Of a stretch of DNA of 64,000 nt, positions 52,149 to 60,325 are shown in pieces. The notes below the pieces were generated by a model, which worked only from the letters and a program-made list of their open reading frames with translations, ran no database searches and had not been told where the DNA came from. The stretch is taken from the NCBI RefSeq assembly GCF_009791395.1, contig NZ_WSZK01000034.1, forward strand, positions 1-64,000. Direction: 5' to 3'. Source of the DNA: Halomarina oriensis. Its GTDB lineage: Archaea > Halobacteriota > Halobacteria > Halobacteriales > Haloarculaceae. A program made the position numbers and the translations under genes. Positions within the stretch are counted from its first letter, which is position 1. Every line of letters begins with the position of its first letter.

Positions 52149-53366
52149 CTAGATGACCTCGTCGGCTTCGAGCGTCGCTATCTCCGCCGCCGAGAGACCG
52201 AGTTCGCTCCCGTAGACCTCCACGTTGTGTTCGCCGTGCTGTGGCCCGAGGAACTCCACCGCGCCGGGCGTCCGCGAGAACTTCGGGACCGGCGCGAACG
52301 TCCTGATGGGTCCCACGTCGGGGTCGTCCACCTCGACGAACGAGTCGCGGGCCTGGAACTGCTCGTCGGCGAAGATGTCGGCCATGTCGTAGACGGGGCC
52401 GACGATGGCGTCGTGTGATTCGAGGACGTCGATGGCCGCCTCGGTGGTGCGCTCGCGGGTCCAGGCCTCGATCTCCGCGTCGAGCGCCTCGACGTGCTCG
52501 ACGCGCGTCGAGTTGTCCGCGAACCGCGGGTCGTCGACGAGTTCGGGCTTCCCGATGGCCTCGGCGACCCGTTCGAAGATCTTCTGGTTCGACGCGGACA
52601 TCGTCATGTAGCCGTCCGCGGTCTCGTAGATGTTGCGCGGGGCGGTGTTGGGGTGGCGATTCCCCGTCCGCTCGTGGGTGTGGCCCATCCGGTCGTAGGC
52701 TTCGACCTCGCCGAAGAACAGTCGCCACAGCGGTTCGGTCAGCGAGACGTCGATGACCTGCCCCTCGCCGCTCCCGCCACGGCCGACATCACGCTCGAAG
52801 ACGGCCATCAGCGTCGACTGGAGGGCGAACTGCGCGGCGGTGAGGTCCGCGAGGCTGATAGGCGGGAGGAGGGGTTCGCTGTCGGGGAAGCCGTTGGCGT
52901 GTGCCCACCCGGAGATGCCCTCGGCGACGGTCCCGAAGCCCGGTTTCTCTGACTTCGGACCGGTCTGGCCGTACCCCGACAGGCGGACCATGATGGCGCG
53001 TTCGTTCACCTCGTGGACGTCCTCGGGGCCGAGACCCCAGCGTTCCATCGTCCCCGGTCGGAAGTTCTCGAACACCACGTCGGCGTCCTCGACGAGGTCG
53101 AGGGCGAGGTCACGGCCACGGTCGGCCCCCAGGTCCAGCGTGATACAGCGTTTGTTCCGACCCAGTGACTTCCAGGCGAGGGACTCGCCGTCCTCGGTCT
53201 TCCGTGGCCACTCCCGGATGGGGTCGCCCACCTTCGGGTGTTCGACCATCACCACGTCCGCGCCGAAGTCACCGAGCATCGTCGTTGCGAACGCCCCGCT
53301 GATCATTCCCGACATGTCGATGACACGGAGACCGTCGAGCGGTCCCTGCCGTTCTCGTGCGGTCAT
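52149..53366 (-). CDS. CaiB/BaiF-type (class III) CoA-transferase
   Basis: 405-residue CoA-transferase that moves CoA between acids. The N-terminal block LDGLRVIDMSGMISGAFATTMLGDFGADVVMVEHPKVGDP is typical, and the catalytic Asp is Asp174 in ISLADLTAAQ. It lies immediately upstream of and translationally adjacent to the HMG-CoA-lyase-like gene. This suggests that one enzyme activates a hydroxy or branched dicarboxylic acid as a CoA ester and the other makes or cleaves it. Succinyl-CoA as donor is the family habit. Not part of a recognisable methylaspartate-cycle cluster. Confidence 0.88.
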   Translation of the reverse strand: MTARERQGPLDGLRVIDMSGMISGAFATTMLGDFGADVVMVEHPKVGDPIREWPRKTEDGESLAWKSLGRNKRCITLDLGADRGRDLALDLVEDADVVFENFRPGTMERWGLGPEDVHEVNERAIMVRLSGYGQTGPKSEKPGFGTVAEGISGWAHANGFPDSEPLLPPISLADLTAAQFALQSTLMAVFERDVGRGGSGEGQVIDVSLTEPLWRLFFGEVEAYDRMGHTHERTGNRHPNTAPRNIYETADGYMTMSASNQKIFERVAEAIGKPELVDDPRFADNSTRVEHVEALDAEIEAWTRERTTEAAIDVLESHDAIVGPVYDMADIFADEQFQARDSFVEVDDPDVGPIRTFAPVPKFSRTPGAVEFLGPQHGEHNVEVYGSELGLSAAEIATLEADEVI

Positions 53367-53423
53367 TGTGCGTTGCTACCAACTCACCCCCGTGTCGAAA
53401 AACCGTTGCACCAACCTGAGTAG

Positions 53424-53434
53424 GCTATTTATAA
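53424..53434 (-). promoter_or_regulatory. TATA element upstream of the CoA-transferase pair
   Basis: The reverse-strand reading TTATAAATAGC is a strong TATA, about 60 bp before the ATG at 53366; a weaker GGTTTTTCG box sits at leaderless distance. A single GAGTA half-site (53418-53422) lies just downstream of the strong TATA. Confidence 0.45.
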
Positions 53435-53548
53435 GTCCGACGGCCGGTCGGTCGTCCAGACGGGGGAGCGATCAGACGCGAGTTCCGGACCGAGACACCC
53501 GGCGGTAGCGGCCACACCGAGCGTCGAGAGGACGGCCCGTCGCTCCAC
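53429..53548 (-). CDS. Possible 39-residue Tat-type lipoprotein
   Basis: A short reading frame from GTG 53548 to TAA 53429 encodes a complete haloarchaeal lipoprotein signal: ERRAVLSTLGVAATAGCLG, with the lipobox Cys at residue 18. Only about 21 mature residues follow. A GAGGAGTGA Shine-Dalgarno-like stretch ends 3 nt before the GTG. No other reading frame continues the protein, so it is either a true mini-lipoprotein or the remnant of a longer one. The stop codon falls inside the TATA of the downstream CoA-transferase gene. It lies 88 bp after the DUF4396 gene on the same strand. Real expression is uncertain. Confidence 0.45.
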   Translation of the reverse strand: MERRAVLSTLGVAATAGCLGPELASDRSPVWTTDRPSDL

Positions 53549-53636
53549 GAGTCACTCCTCGCGTGTGGACCGTCCCGACCTGTCGTTCCTCGTGACCCTC
53601 GTGGGAGCATCACCCCGTCCGTGTCGGGGGGTGCTC

Positions 53637-54395
53637 TCAATCCGTCGTCGCCCGCCCGTCGCCGTGGCCGTTCGACGGGGAGGCGTCGCCCATCTCGGCG
53701 GGGTTCTTCATCCCCTCTTTGACACCGGCGTAGACGAGGGCGACGTTGACGGGGAACGCCGCGAGAAAGCCCAGCGAGAGCGAGAACGCCAGTGACGCCC
53801 AGAACAGCACGTCGCCGACGTGGGCCTGCGAGGCGAGCAGGAGGTCCGTCGAGATGGCGACGACCTCCATCACCGTGATAGAGGGGGTCTCGCTGTAGAG
53901 TGCGTCCTTGATCGCCTCCCAGAACACGACGCCCTCCTGTAACAGTGGGCCGACGGTGAGCGCGTAGCCGAACGTGTAGGCGAACCCGAAGGTGATGGCG
54001 GCGACCCACCCGACGGCGAGTCCGAGTATCGCCTGCGCGAGCAGGATACCGACGACTTCCCCCGCTCCACAGCCGGAGTAGCAGTGCGCCGTCGAGCGGA
54101 GGCCGCGCCGCCACAGCGAGTCGCGGGTGATCTGGGTCCGGCCGGCGAACCAGTAGATAGCGAGCCCGAACGGCCCGGAGTACAGCACGACGAGCGACCA
54201 GACGCCCTTCATCGTCGACGGCAACGCCTGGTTGCGCTGGCGGAGGTCCCAGAGGAGGCCCCCGAGGGAGAACAGAACGACGACTCCCCAGACGACCAGC
54301 AGTGTGGGTTCGGACAGAACCGGCTTCAGGACCTGCCGTACCGGCTCGAACGCCCGTTCGACCTGCGTGAAGAGTGAACTGAGTTGCGTGGTCAT
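53637..54395 (-). CDS. DUF4396 membrane protein
   Basis: 252-residue integral membrane protein with about six hydrophobic segments: LLVVWGVVVLFSLGGLLWDL, VWSLVVLYSGPFGLAIYWF, VVGILLAQAILGLAVGWVAAITFGF and others. The STAHCYSGCGAGEVVG stretch (about 101-116) matches the conserved His-Cys-x3-Cys core by which I recognise the DUF4396 family. The paired cysteines and His could bind a metal or undergo redox change. Function unknown. A perfect 16-bp palindrome (54419-54434) lies 24 bp upstream of the ATG. Confidence 0.8.
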   Translation of the reverse strand: MTTQLSSLFTQVERAFEPVRQVLKPVLSEPTLLVVWGVVVLFSLGGLLWDLRQRNQALPSTMKGVWSLVVLYSGPFGLAIYWFAGRTQITRDSLWRRGLRSTAHCYSGCGAGEVVGILLAQAILGLAVGWVAAITFGFAYTFGYALTVGPLLQEGVVFWEAIKDALYSETPSITVMEVVAISTDLLLASQAHVGDVLFWASLAFSLSLGFLAAFPVNVALVYAGVKEGMKNPAEMGDASPSNGHGDGRATTD

Positions 54396-54734
54396 CGTGA
54401 ATCGAACACCGTGGGTCGCGGAGTCTCGACTCCGTCCCGGTGTGGGGCTTCGGGCGGGCCACTCTCCACCGTTGTGGACGAGATTCGAAACCGAACGACG
54501 CGTCGAACCTTCGAAAGTCGGAGGCGGTGTCGGCGGTAGACGCGACGATGAAGGGACGAAATCGGTCGATACTCCTCGAAAGCGACGACAGAGGTAGCGA
54601 CTCGGTGGACTCCGAGAGCGAAGCTCCGGTTTCGATTCGAAGGGGCCTTCGGTGGGTTGTGAAGGTGGACTGTCGACGAGTGACGTGGCGGTCGAAGAGG
54701 CGAGGAGGCGAGGAGCCGAATCGAGAGACGACCG
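54396..54734. other. 339 bp intergenic region
   Basis: No gene is supported; codon patterns and acid-rich proteins are absent in all frames. It carries the palindrome CGGAGTCTCGACTCCG (54419-54434) near the DUF4396 promoter and a short GGCGAGGA tandem near 54700. Confidence 0.45.
54419..54434. repeat. 16-bp perfect palindrome upstream of the DUF4396 gene
   Basis: CGGAGTC-TC-GACTCCG, 24-39 bp before the ATG at 54395, at the place where TATA and factor binding would be expected. Confidence 0.4.
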
Positions 54735-55373
54735 TCAGTCGAACCGCTCGGCGAGTGCTGTGACGACGGTGTCGACGTCCACGACGTCGCCGTACTTCGC
54801 GTCGATGTCGAACAGGTTCGCACGGTGGGGCCCCTCCGCCCGGTCCCCGACGGCGTCGGCCGGGACGACGGTCCGATACCCGTGCTGGAGGCTGTCGACC
54901 GCCGTCGCCCGGACACAGCCGCTCGTCGTCACGCCCGCGAGGACGAGCGTGTCGACACCGTTGGTCGTCAGCTCCGTCGCCAGGTCCGTCCCGAAGAAGG
55001 CGCTGGCGTACTTCTTGAGGACGACTCGCTCGCCGTCTTCGGGGGCGACCCGGTCGTCCACGCGGACGCGGTCGGTCCCGACCCGGAGTTCGCGCAGCGC
55101 GGGCACCTTCTCGACGAACACCCCCGCGTCGCCGTACGACGCCTCGTACGCGACGGTCGTGAAGTACCGCGGCAGGTCGTGTTCGCGGAACGCGGCGAGG
55201 AGTCGCGCCGTCCGGTCGAGGACGCCCTCGACGTCCGACCCGAGGTTCGACTCGGGGTCGGTGAACGCCTCGATGAGGTCGATGACGACCAGCGCGGGTC
55301 GGTCGCCGAAGCCGACCCGCTCGGCGAACTCGCGGTCCGCGTAGAACGCTTCGACGTCGTCGGTCCAGTCCAT
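54735..55373 (-). CDS. Cysteine hydrolase, probable N-carbamoylsarcosine amidohydrolase
   Basis: 212-residue isochorismatase-fold hydrolase. The catalytic triad is visible as Asp32 (VVIDLIEAF), Lys120 (RVVLKKYASAFFGT) and nucleophile Cys153 (TTSGCVRATAVD). The 33-residue Lys-to-Cys spacing equals that of Arthrobacter N-carbamoylsarcosine amidohydrolase (Lys144, Cys177). That enzyme splits N-carbamoylsarcosine into sarcosine, CO2 and ammonia. The ATG at 55373 was chosen; a longer frame adds a Pro/Ser-rich stretch. It follows hyuB by 89 bp on the same strand, which strongly supports a place in hydantoin breakdown. Other ureido-acid amidases remain possible. Confidence 0.8.
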   Translation of the reverse strand: MDWTDDVEAFYADREFAERVGFGDRPALVVIDLIEAFTDPESNLGSDVEGVLDRTARLLAAFREHDLPRYFTTVAYEASYGDAGVFVEKVPALRELRVGTDRVRVDDRVAPEDGERVVLKKYASAFFGTDLATELTTNGVDTLVLAGVTTSGCVRATAVDSLQHGYRTVVPADAVGDRAEGPHRANLFDIDAKYGDVVDVDTVVTALAERFD

Positions 55374-55462
55374 AGCTGTGGGTGCGTGTGGGGGAGTGAT
55401 AGGTCGTACCGTCGACGTGGGCGGCGACGAGGAGGCCGGAGTCACGCCGACTCCCGACCGTT

Positions 55463-57313
55463 TCAGCGCCTTTCGAACGCGCGACGCTCCTCGGCGATGC
55501 GCTCGGCCAACTCCTCGTCGTCCGGGAGCGGGCCGTAGTCGAACTCCGAGAGCGCCTCGCGCTCGTCTCGCATCGTCGCCCGCCGGTCGTCGGTCGCCGC
55601 CTCGTCGACCGACCCGTCGGCCGCGAGGACGACGCCGTACGATTCGGTCGCGGCCGGCTCCGAGACGAGTCCACGTCGGACTTCGCGGGCGACCACCTCG
55701 GGGGCACGAGTCAGCGGGTCACCGAGTCCGCCGCCACCCGCCGTCCGGAAGACGAGTCTGTCGCCCGCGGAGACGGGTTCGTTCTCGACCTTCGAGGGGA
55801 GGTCCTCCTCCGTGCCGTCGGTGCGAATCAGCGTCTTCTCGCTCCGTTCGCCGTGGGTGCCGCCGTCGACGCCCCACGGGTAGGTGTGGGCGCGGTCGTC
55901 CTGGAACGTTATCGCGCCGTCCTCCTCGAACGTGAACACCTTCGTGATGCCGTGGCCGCCGCGAAACTCGCCGGGGCCGCCCGTGTCGGCGCGGGTGCTG
56001 TACTCCTCGATACTGAGCGGGTAGTACGCCTCCTGGTACTCCGCCGGGACGGTCCGGAAGAGCGGCCACCACGAGTGACCGTCGAGGCCGTCGCCACCGG
56101 GACGGGCCGGGATGCCGCCGTAGAGAATCTCCAGCATCTGGAACTGGTTGCCCTCCGAGTCGGTACCCGCGTAGACGAGGTTCGGCGAGGTGCCGTAGCT
56201 CCCGGCGACCGAGAACTGGTCGATGAGCTTCGAGAACGTCGCCTGCAGCACGTCGAACTGCCGGGCCATCATCGGCAGGCGGTTGCCCAGCGCGGCGGGG
56301 TACTCCGGCTGGACGACCGTCCCCTCCGGCAGTGTCACCTCGAACAGGTCGTAGTAGCCGTCGTTGAAGGTGAGCAGGGGGTCGAACGCCATGATGAGGA
56401 ACACCCCGGTGAACATCTTGAACATCTTCTCGTTCAGGAGGAAGTTGACCGTCCCCGGCACCTGCGCGTCGGTGCCCGTCCAGTCGAGGTGGACGGTGTC
56501 GCCCTCCCGGTAGATTTCGAGGTGGAGTTTGATGGGGCCGTTACCCATCCCGTCGTCGTCGACGTAGTCCTCGAACGTGTAGCGCTCGCCCTCGGGGACG
56601 AACTCCCGGATGAGGTCGACCATCCCGTCGCGCGTCCGGTCGAGGATGGCGTCACAGCTCTCCAGATACGTCTCCGTCCCGAAGCGCTCACAGAGTTCCT
56701 GGACGCGCTCCTCGGCGACGGCCGTCCCCGCCGCGAGCGCCTTGATGTCGGCCTCGGCGTGGTCGGGCAGTCGCGTGTTGTGCGCGAACGATGCCAGCAG
56801 TTCCTCGTCGAGTTCGCCGGCCTTGTAGAGTTTGACGGGCGGGAGTCGGATACCCTCCTCGAAGACGGTGGTCGCCTGGACGGGCATGCTGCCGGGGGTC
56901 TTCCCGCCGACGTCCATCAGGTTGCCCCACTGACTGCCGAAGCCGACACGCTCGCCCTCGTAGAAGATGGGGCGCAACAGCAGCATGTCGGGAGTGTGGG
57001 AGACCGCTCCGGCACAGGAGTACGGGTCGTTGGTGGCGACGACGTCGCCCTCCTCCAGGTCGTCCCAGTCGAACGGGGAGTTCTCGATGATGGTGTCGAT
57101 AGCCGACCCGAACTGCCCCATCACCATCCGTCCGTGGCGGTCGGCGATGAGCGGGAACTGGTCCGATTGCTCGCGGATGACCGGCGAGATGGCCGTCGTC
57201 TCCAAGACGCGGTCCATCTCGTAGCGGGTGTTCTCTAGCGTGCTCTCGACGATGTCGAGCGTGGTCGGGTCGACGTCGTGGTCGCCGACGAAGTCGGGGG
57301 GTTGGGTGCTCAT
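55463..57313 (-). CDS. hyuB: Hydantoinase/5-oxoprolinase subunit B
   Basis: 616-residue HyuB-type subunit that pairs with HyuA in ATP-driven opening of five-membered lactam rings (5-oxoproline, N-methylhydantoin, or carboxylation of acetone/acetophenone in relatives). Conserved stretches: DADRH-like LIADRHGRMVMGQ, ATNDPYSCAGAVSHTPD near residue 95, GGRGEFRGGHGI-like PGEFRGGHGITK near 475 and AGGGGLGDPLTR near 535. The ATG overlaps the stop of hyuA by 4 bases (ATGA). The length is slightly above the usual 500-600. Substrate not certain; the neighbour amidase points to N-methylhydantoin or hydantoin. Confidence 0.92.
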   Translation of the reverse strand: MSTQPPDFVGDHDVDPTTLDIVESTLENTRYEMDRVLETTAISPVIREQSDQFPLIADRHGRMVMGQFGSAIDTIIENSPFDWDDLEEGDVVATNDPYSCAGAVSHTPDMLLLRPIFYEGERVGFGSQWGNLMDVGGKTPGSMPVQATTVFEEGIRLPPVKLYKAGELDEELLASFAHNTRLPDHAEADIKALAAGTAVAEERVQELCERFGTETYLESCDAILDRTRDGMVDLIREFVPEGERYTFEDYVDDDGMGNGPIKLHLEIYREGDTVHLDWTGTDAQVPGTVNFLLNEKMFKMFTGVFLIMAFDPLLTFNDGYYDLFEVTLPEGTVVQPEYPAALGNRLPMMARQFDVLQATFSKLIDQFSVAGSYGTSPNLVYAGTDSEGNQFQMLEILYGGIPARPGGDGLDGHSWWPLFRTVPAEYQEAYYPLSIEEYSTRADTGGPGEFRGGHGITKVFTFEEDGAITFQDDRAHTYPWGVDGGTHGERSEKTLIRTDGTEEDLPSKVENEPVSAGDRLVFRTAGGGGLGDPLTRAPEVVAREVRRGLVSEPAATESYGVVLAADGSVDEAATDDRRATMRDEREALSEFDYGPLPDDEELAERIAEERRAFERR

Positions 57314-59373
57314 TGGTCCTCCTCGCGGGTGATTTCGATGTTCGCGTAGCGGTCGACGGTCGCACGGTGGTCCGGTTGGACGACCACCGTCGAGTCGTCC
57401 TCGACGACGATGGCCGGCCCGGAGAGTTCGTTGCCTGGCGTCAACCGTGAGCGGTCGTAGATGGGTGTCTCGTGGTACTCGCCGTCGAAGTAGACGTCGT
57501 GGTGGCCGGTGACCGCCCCGCTGGCGTCGGCGTCCCCGAGGTCCCGTGCTTCGAGTTCGACGCCCTGGACCGCTCCCTTGCCGACGACCCGGAGGTTGGC
57601 GATTTCGAGCGGCGCGTCGAGCGAGAAGCCGAACTGGCGGTCGTGGCGCGTCTCGAAGTCGTCTTTTATCTCGGCGAGGCCGGTGTCCGCACGCAGGGCG
57701 TCGATGTCGACCGGGATGGACATCTGGATGTCCTGTCGGTAGTACCGGCAGTCGGCGAAGTACTCGAAGCTGTGGTCGGCCTCGGCGACGCCCTCGCTGT
57801 CGAGCCACGCGGTCGCCTCGTCGCGGATGGTCGCCAGTTCGTCGGCGACGTCCGCACCCGAGACGTCCCGGTCGGTCTGGAGGTACGTCTCGGAGAACTC
57901 GTTCTGGATGTCCGACGTGAGGAAGCCAAAGGCCGACATCACGCCCGGTCCGGGCGGGATTATCAACGGGTAGGCGTCCATCACGTCGACCAGCGCGTTG
58001 GCGTGCATCGGCCCCGCACCGCCGAACGCGACCAGACCGAACTCGCGGGGGTCGTAGCCGCGTTCGACCGAGACGACACGCAGCGCGCTGTACATGTTCT
58101 CGTTGACGATGTCGAGGATGGCCTGTGCCGCCTCCTCGACGGACGTGCCGCGGTCCTCGGCGATACCGGCGACGGCGTCGCGGGCGGCTTCACGGTCCAG
58201 TTCCATACGCCCCCCGAGTTGGACCGACGGGGGGATGCGTCCGAGGACGACGTTCGCGTCCGTCACCGTCGGCTCTTCGCCGCCCTGTCCGTAGCAGGCC
58301 GGGCCGGGGTCCGCACCGGCGCTCTCGGGACCGACCTGCAACGACCCGCTCAACTGGACGCGGGCGATGGAGCCACCGCCCGCGCCGACCGTGTTCACGT
58401 CGACGGCCCGCGATTTGAACTCCCGGTAGCCGACCTTCGTCTGACGGGTCGTCCCCGGTTTGCCGTCCTCGACGAGCGAGACGTCCGTCGAGGTGCCGCC
58501 CATGTCGAGGGTCAGCACGTCCGGGACGCCCTTCAGTTGCGCGATAGTGGCCGCGCCGACGACGCCGCCGCTCGGCCCCGAGAGCGCGAGTTCGACCGGC
58601 CGTTGCGTGGCGGCCCTCGGACTCATCAGCCCCCCGTCCGAGCGGACGACGTTCATCGTCGCCGACGAGCCGGCGTCGGAGAGCGACGCGTCGAGGTCGT
58701 CGAGGTAGCGAATCACCTGCGGACGGGCGTAGTCGTTGATGACCGTCGTCAGCGTCCGCTCGTACTCGCCGTACTCCGGAACGATCTCCGAGGAGATGCT
58801 CACCGGGAGCTCAGGCGCTTCCTCGGCGACGATGTCCCGGACCTGCTGTTCGTGGGCCGGGTTGAGATACGAGTTGAGCAGGGCGACGGTCAGCGACTCG
58901 ACACCCGCTTCCTGGAGTTCGCGGACCGCCTCGCGCACGCCCTCCTCGTCGAGCGGGGTCGTCTCCTCGCCGTCGGGCGAACTGATGCGCCCGGCGACGC
59001 CCCGCGTGTCCACGAGGTCCGCCAGCGGGTCGGGTTTCTCCATCCCCATCCACCCGTACAGCGGGCCGGGGGTCCACGCACGCGCGAGGTGGAGGACGTC
59101 CTCGTGGCCCGCGCTGGTGAGCAGGCCGACGCGTGCGCCCGTCTCTTCGAGCAGCATGTTGGTCACGACGGTCGTTCCGTGGAAGAGGAGACCGAGGTCC
59201 GCCACGCTCGTTCCCGCCTTCTCGACGGCCGACTCGATTCCCTCTACGACGCCGTGTGACGGGTTCTCCGGCGTCGAGAGCACCTTGTCGATGGTCAGTT
59301 CGTTCGTCGCTTCGTCGAATACGATGACGTCGGTGAACGTCCCACCCACGTCGACGCCGAGATTGTGTGTCAT
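57310..59373 (-). CDS. hyuA: Hydantoinase/5-oxoprolinase subunit A
   Basis: 687-residue ATPase subunit. It opens with the acetate/sugar-kinase-like phosphate loop LGVDVGGTFTDVIVFDE (5-21). LLFHGTTVVTNMLLEE, LTLDMGGTSTDVSLVEDGKPG and VAFGGAGPMHANALVD are the conserved HyuA blocks. It is first in the hyuA-hyuB-amidase series. ATP-dependent N-methylhydantoinase (creatinine breakdown), 5-oxoprolinase and acetone carboxylase subunits all share this family. Two inverted repeats lie around its promoter and start codon, so regulation by a dimeric factor is likely. Confidence 0.93.
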   Translation of the reverse strand: MTHNLGVDVGGTFTDVIVFDEATNELTIDKVLSTPENPSHGVVEGIESAVEKAGTSVADLGLLFHGTTVVTNMLLEETGARVGLLTSAGHEDVLHLARAWTPGPLYGWMGMEKPDPLADLVDTRGVAGRISSPDGEETTPLDEEGVREAVRELQEAGVESLTVALLNSYLNPAHEQQVRDIVAEEAPELPVSISSEIVPEYGEYERTLTTVINDYARPQVIRYLDDLDASLSDAGSSATMNVVRSDGGLMSPRAATQRPVELALSGPSGGVVGAATIAQLKGVPDVLTLDMGGTSTDVSLVEDGKPGTTRQTKVGYREFKSRAVDVNTVGAGGGSIARVQLSGSLQVGPESAGADPGPACYGQGGEEPTVTDANVVLGRIPPSVQLGGRMELDREAARDAVAGIAEDRGTSVEEAAQAILDIVNENMYSALRVVSVERGYDPREFGLVAFGGAGPMHANALVDVMDAYPLIIPPGPGVMSAFGFLTSDIQNEFSETYLQTDRDVSGADVADELATIRDEATAWLDSEGVAEADHSFEYFADCRYYRQDIQMSIPVDIDALRADTGLAEIKDDFETRHDRQFGFSLDAPLEIANLRVVGKGAVQGVELEARDLGDADASGAVTGHHDVYFDGEYHETPIYDRSRLTPGNELSGPAIVVEDDSTVVVQPDHRATVDRYANIEITREEDQ

Positions 59374-59390
59374 ACGGTATCGTATATGAC
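59369..59390 (-). promoter_or_regulatory. Inverted repeat over the hyuA start codon
   Basis: GTCATA (59369-59374) and TATGAC (59385-59390) separated by 10 bp. One arm contains the start codon (CAT at 59371-59373). A factor or RNA structure here would block initiation. Confidence 0.45.
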
Positions 59391-59813
59391 ATCGCTCTGT
59401 CGCTCTCAGGGTAAGCGTTCTCCCAACCCGAGTTGGGGGTTCTTATACTGCTCCTCGGACGCGTCGTGCTCCTCGGCCGGGAAGAGCGGCGGAAGGTGGT
59501 GGGGGAGTGGGGGGGAGCGTACTCGGCCGAATCGGCCGCCACGTGCCTCTGACTGTGCCGTCGACCGGCAGTGGTCGTTACTCGCTGTACCGTAAATCGG
59601 TGGTGCCTACCCCTGTTGGCCGATCAAGTCACTCCGGCCTCGACGTGTGACGACCGTCGCAGTGAGCGTGGTCGTCGGTCGAGGGGCGAAACCGGTGGCT
59701 CCGCCGTTCACGAGCCGTGAACCGAACGAGAGAACCACGGGCGACCGGACGGGAGCGACACGACCCGCGAGGAGGTGACCGGGGCCGAGCGTCGCGGCCG
59801 GTCGGAGCGACGG
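59374..59813. other. 440 bp intergenic region upstream of hyuA
   Basis: No gene is supported. It holds the two hyuA-proximal palindromes, a TATA-like element at 59441-59450, CGGCCG direct repeats flanking AAT (about 59524-59540) and G-rich runs near 59498-59515. The rest shows nothing I can interpret. Confidence 0.45.
59422..59450 (-). promoter_or_regulatory. hyuA promoter candidate: TATA and CCCAAC-N4-GTTGGG palindrome
   Basis: The reverse-strand TATA GTATAAGAAC (about 59441-59450) is followed downstream by the perfect palindrome CCCAAC (59422-59427)/GTTGGG (59432-59437), next to the predicted transcription start. A repressor site is the simplest reading; the leader would be about 45 nt. 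Confidence 0.5.
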
Positions 59814-60218
59814 TCACTCCTCGCGGGCGAACGCCTCCCGGAGGAAGACGAGCGCACCGCCGAGCATCGCCAGGTTCCCCCAGAACGCCAGTCGTTCGCC
59901 GTCGCGGGAGTCCTCGTCCGCGTTCCAGAAGTCGTGCATCGTCAGCGTGACGACGGTCAGGAAGGTGACGACGGCACCGGTCGCCACTCTGGGCGCTCGC
60001 CAGAGCGCCAGCGCGACGCCGCTGACGAGCATCATCCCCGACGCGAACGGGGCGGCGAGTTCCGGCATCGGGACGCCAGCGGATTCGGCGTACTCGACGT
60101 TGTCCTCCATGTCTCGGAAGTCCTCGGAGGCCTGTAGCGCGAGCCCGAGGCCGAGCAACACCCGGCCGAGCCGTGACAGCGAGCGACGGCCGTCGCCCGC
60201 GTCTCCATCGGATACCAT
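59814..60218 (-). CDS. DoxX-family membrane protein
   Basis: 134-residue membrane protein with four hydrophobic segments: LGRVLLGLGLALQASEDF, FASGMMLVSGVALALW, VATGAVVTFLTVVTLTMHDFW and FWGNLAMLGGALVFLREAF. The spacing, with the charged HDFWNADE loop before the last helix, is that of DoxX/DUF6632-type proteins. Family members are linked to quinone-related redox or oxidative-stress complexes, but no specific reaction can be given. The ATG at 60218 is used. It is divergent from the PhoD-like gene (107 bp). Confidence 0.82.
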   Translation of the reverse strand: MVSDGDAGDGRRSLSRLGRVLLGLGLALQASEDFRDMEDNVEYAESAGVPMPELAAPFASGMMLVSGVALALWRAPRVATGAVVTFLTVVTLTMHDFWNADEDSRDGERLAFWGNLAMLGGALVFLREAFAREE

Positions 60219-60325
60219 ACCACAGCGCAGTCGTGCCAGCGACAAAACGCTTCGCGCCGAATCGAGCGTCGACGTCACGAGCGCCAACCGCAATCGGGAT
60301 ACGGGCCGCCGGTGAACCGCCTTCA

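Noticed and set aside
51054-53366. Methylaspartate-cycle genes (mesaconate CoA-transferase and lyase)
   Set aside because: The lyase has the isopropylmalate/homocitrate signature rather than a CitE-type fold, and glutamate mutase, methylaspartate ammonia-lyase and mesaconyl-CoA hydratase are absent.
53407-53422. GAGTA half-site near the CoA-transferase as a fifth TrmB-type element
   Set aside because: The other half reads TGCA rather than TACT/TAAT/TACC, it is not followed by AAA, and it lies downstream of TATA.
53425-55707. 760-codon minus frame spanning the DUF4396 and amidase genes
   Set aside because: Arg/Pro/Ser-rich, no motif, and it crosses intergenic DNA and two better-supported genes.
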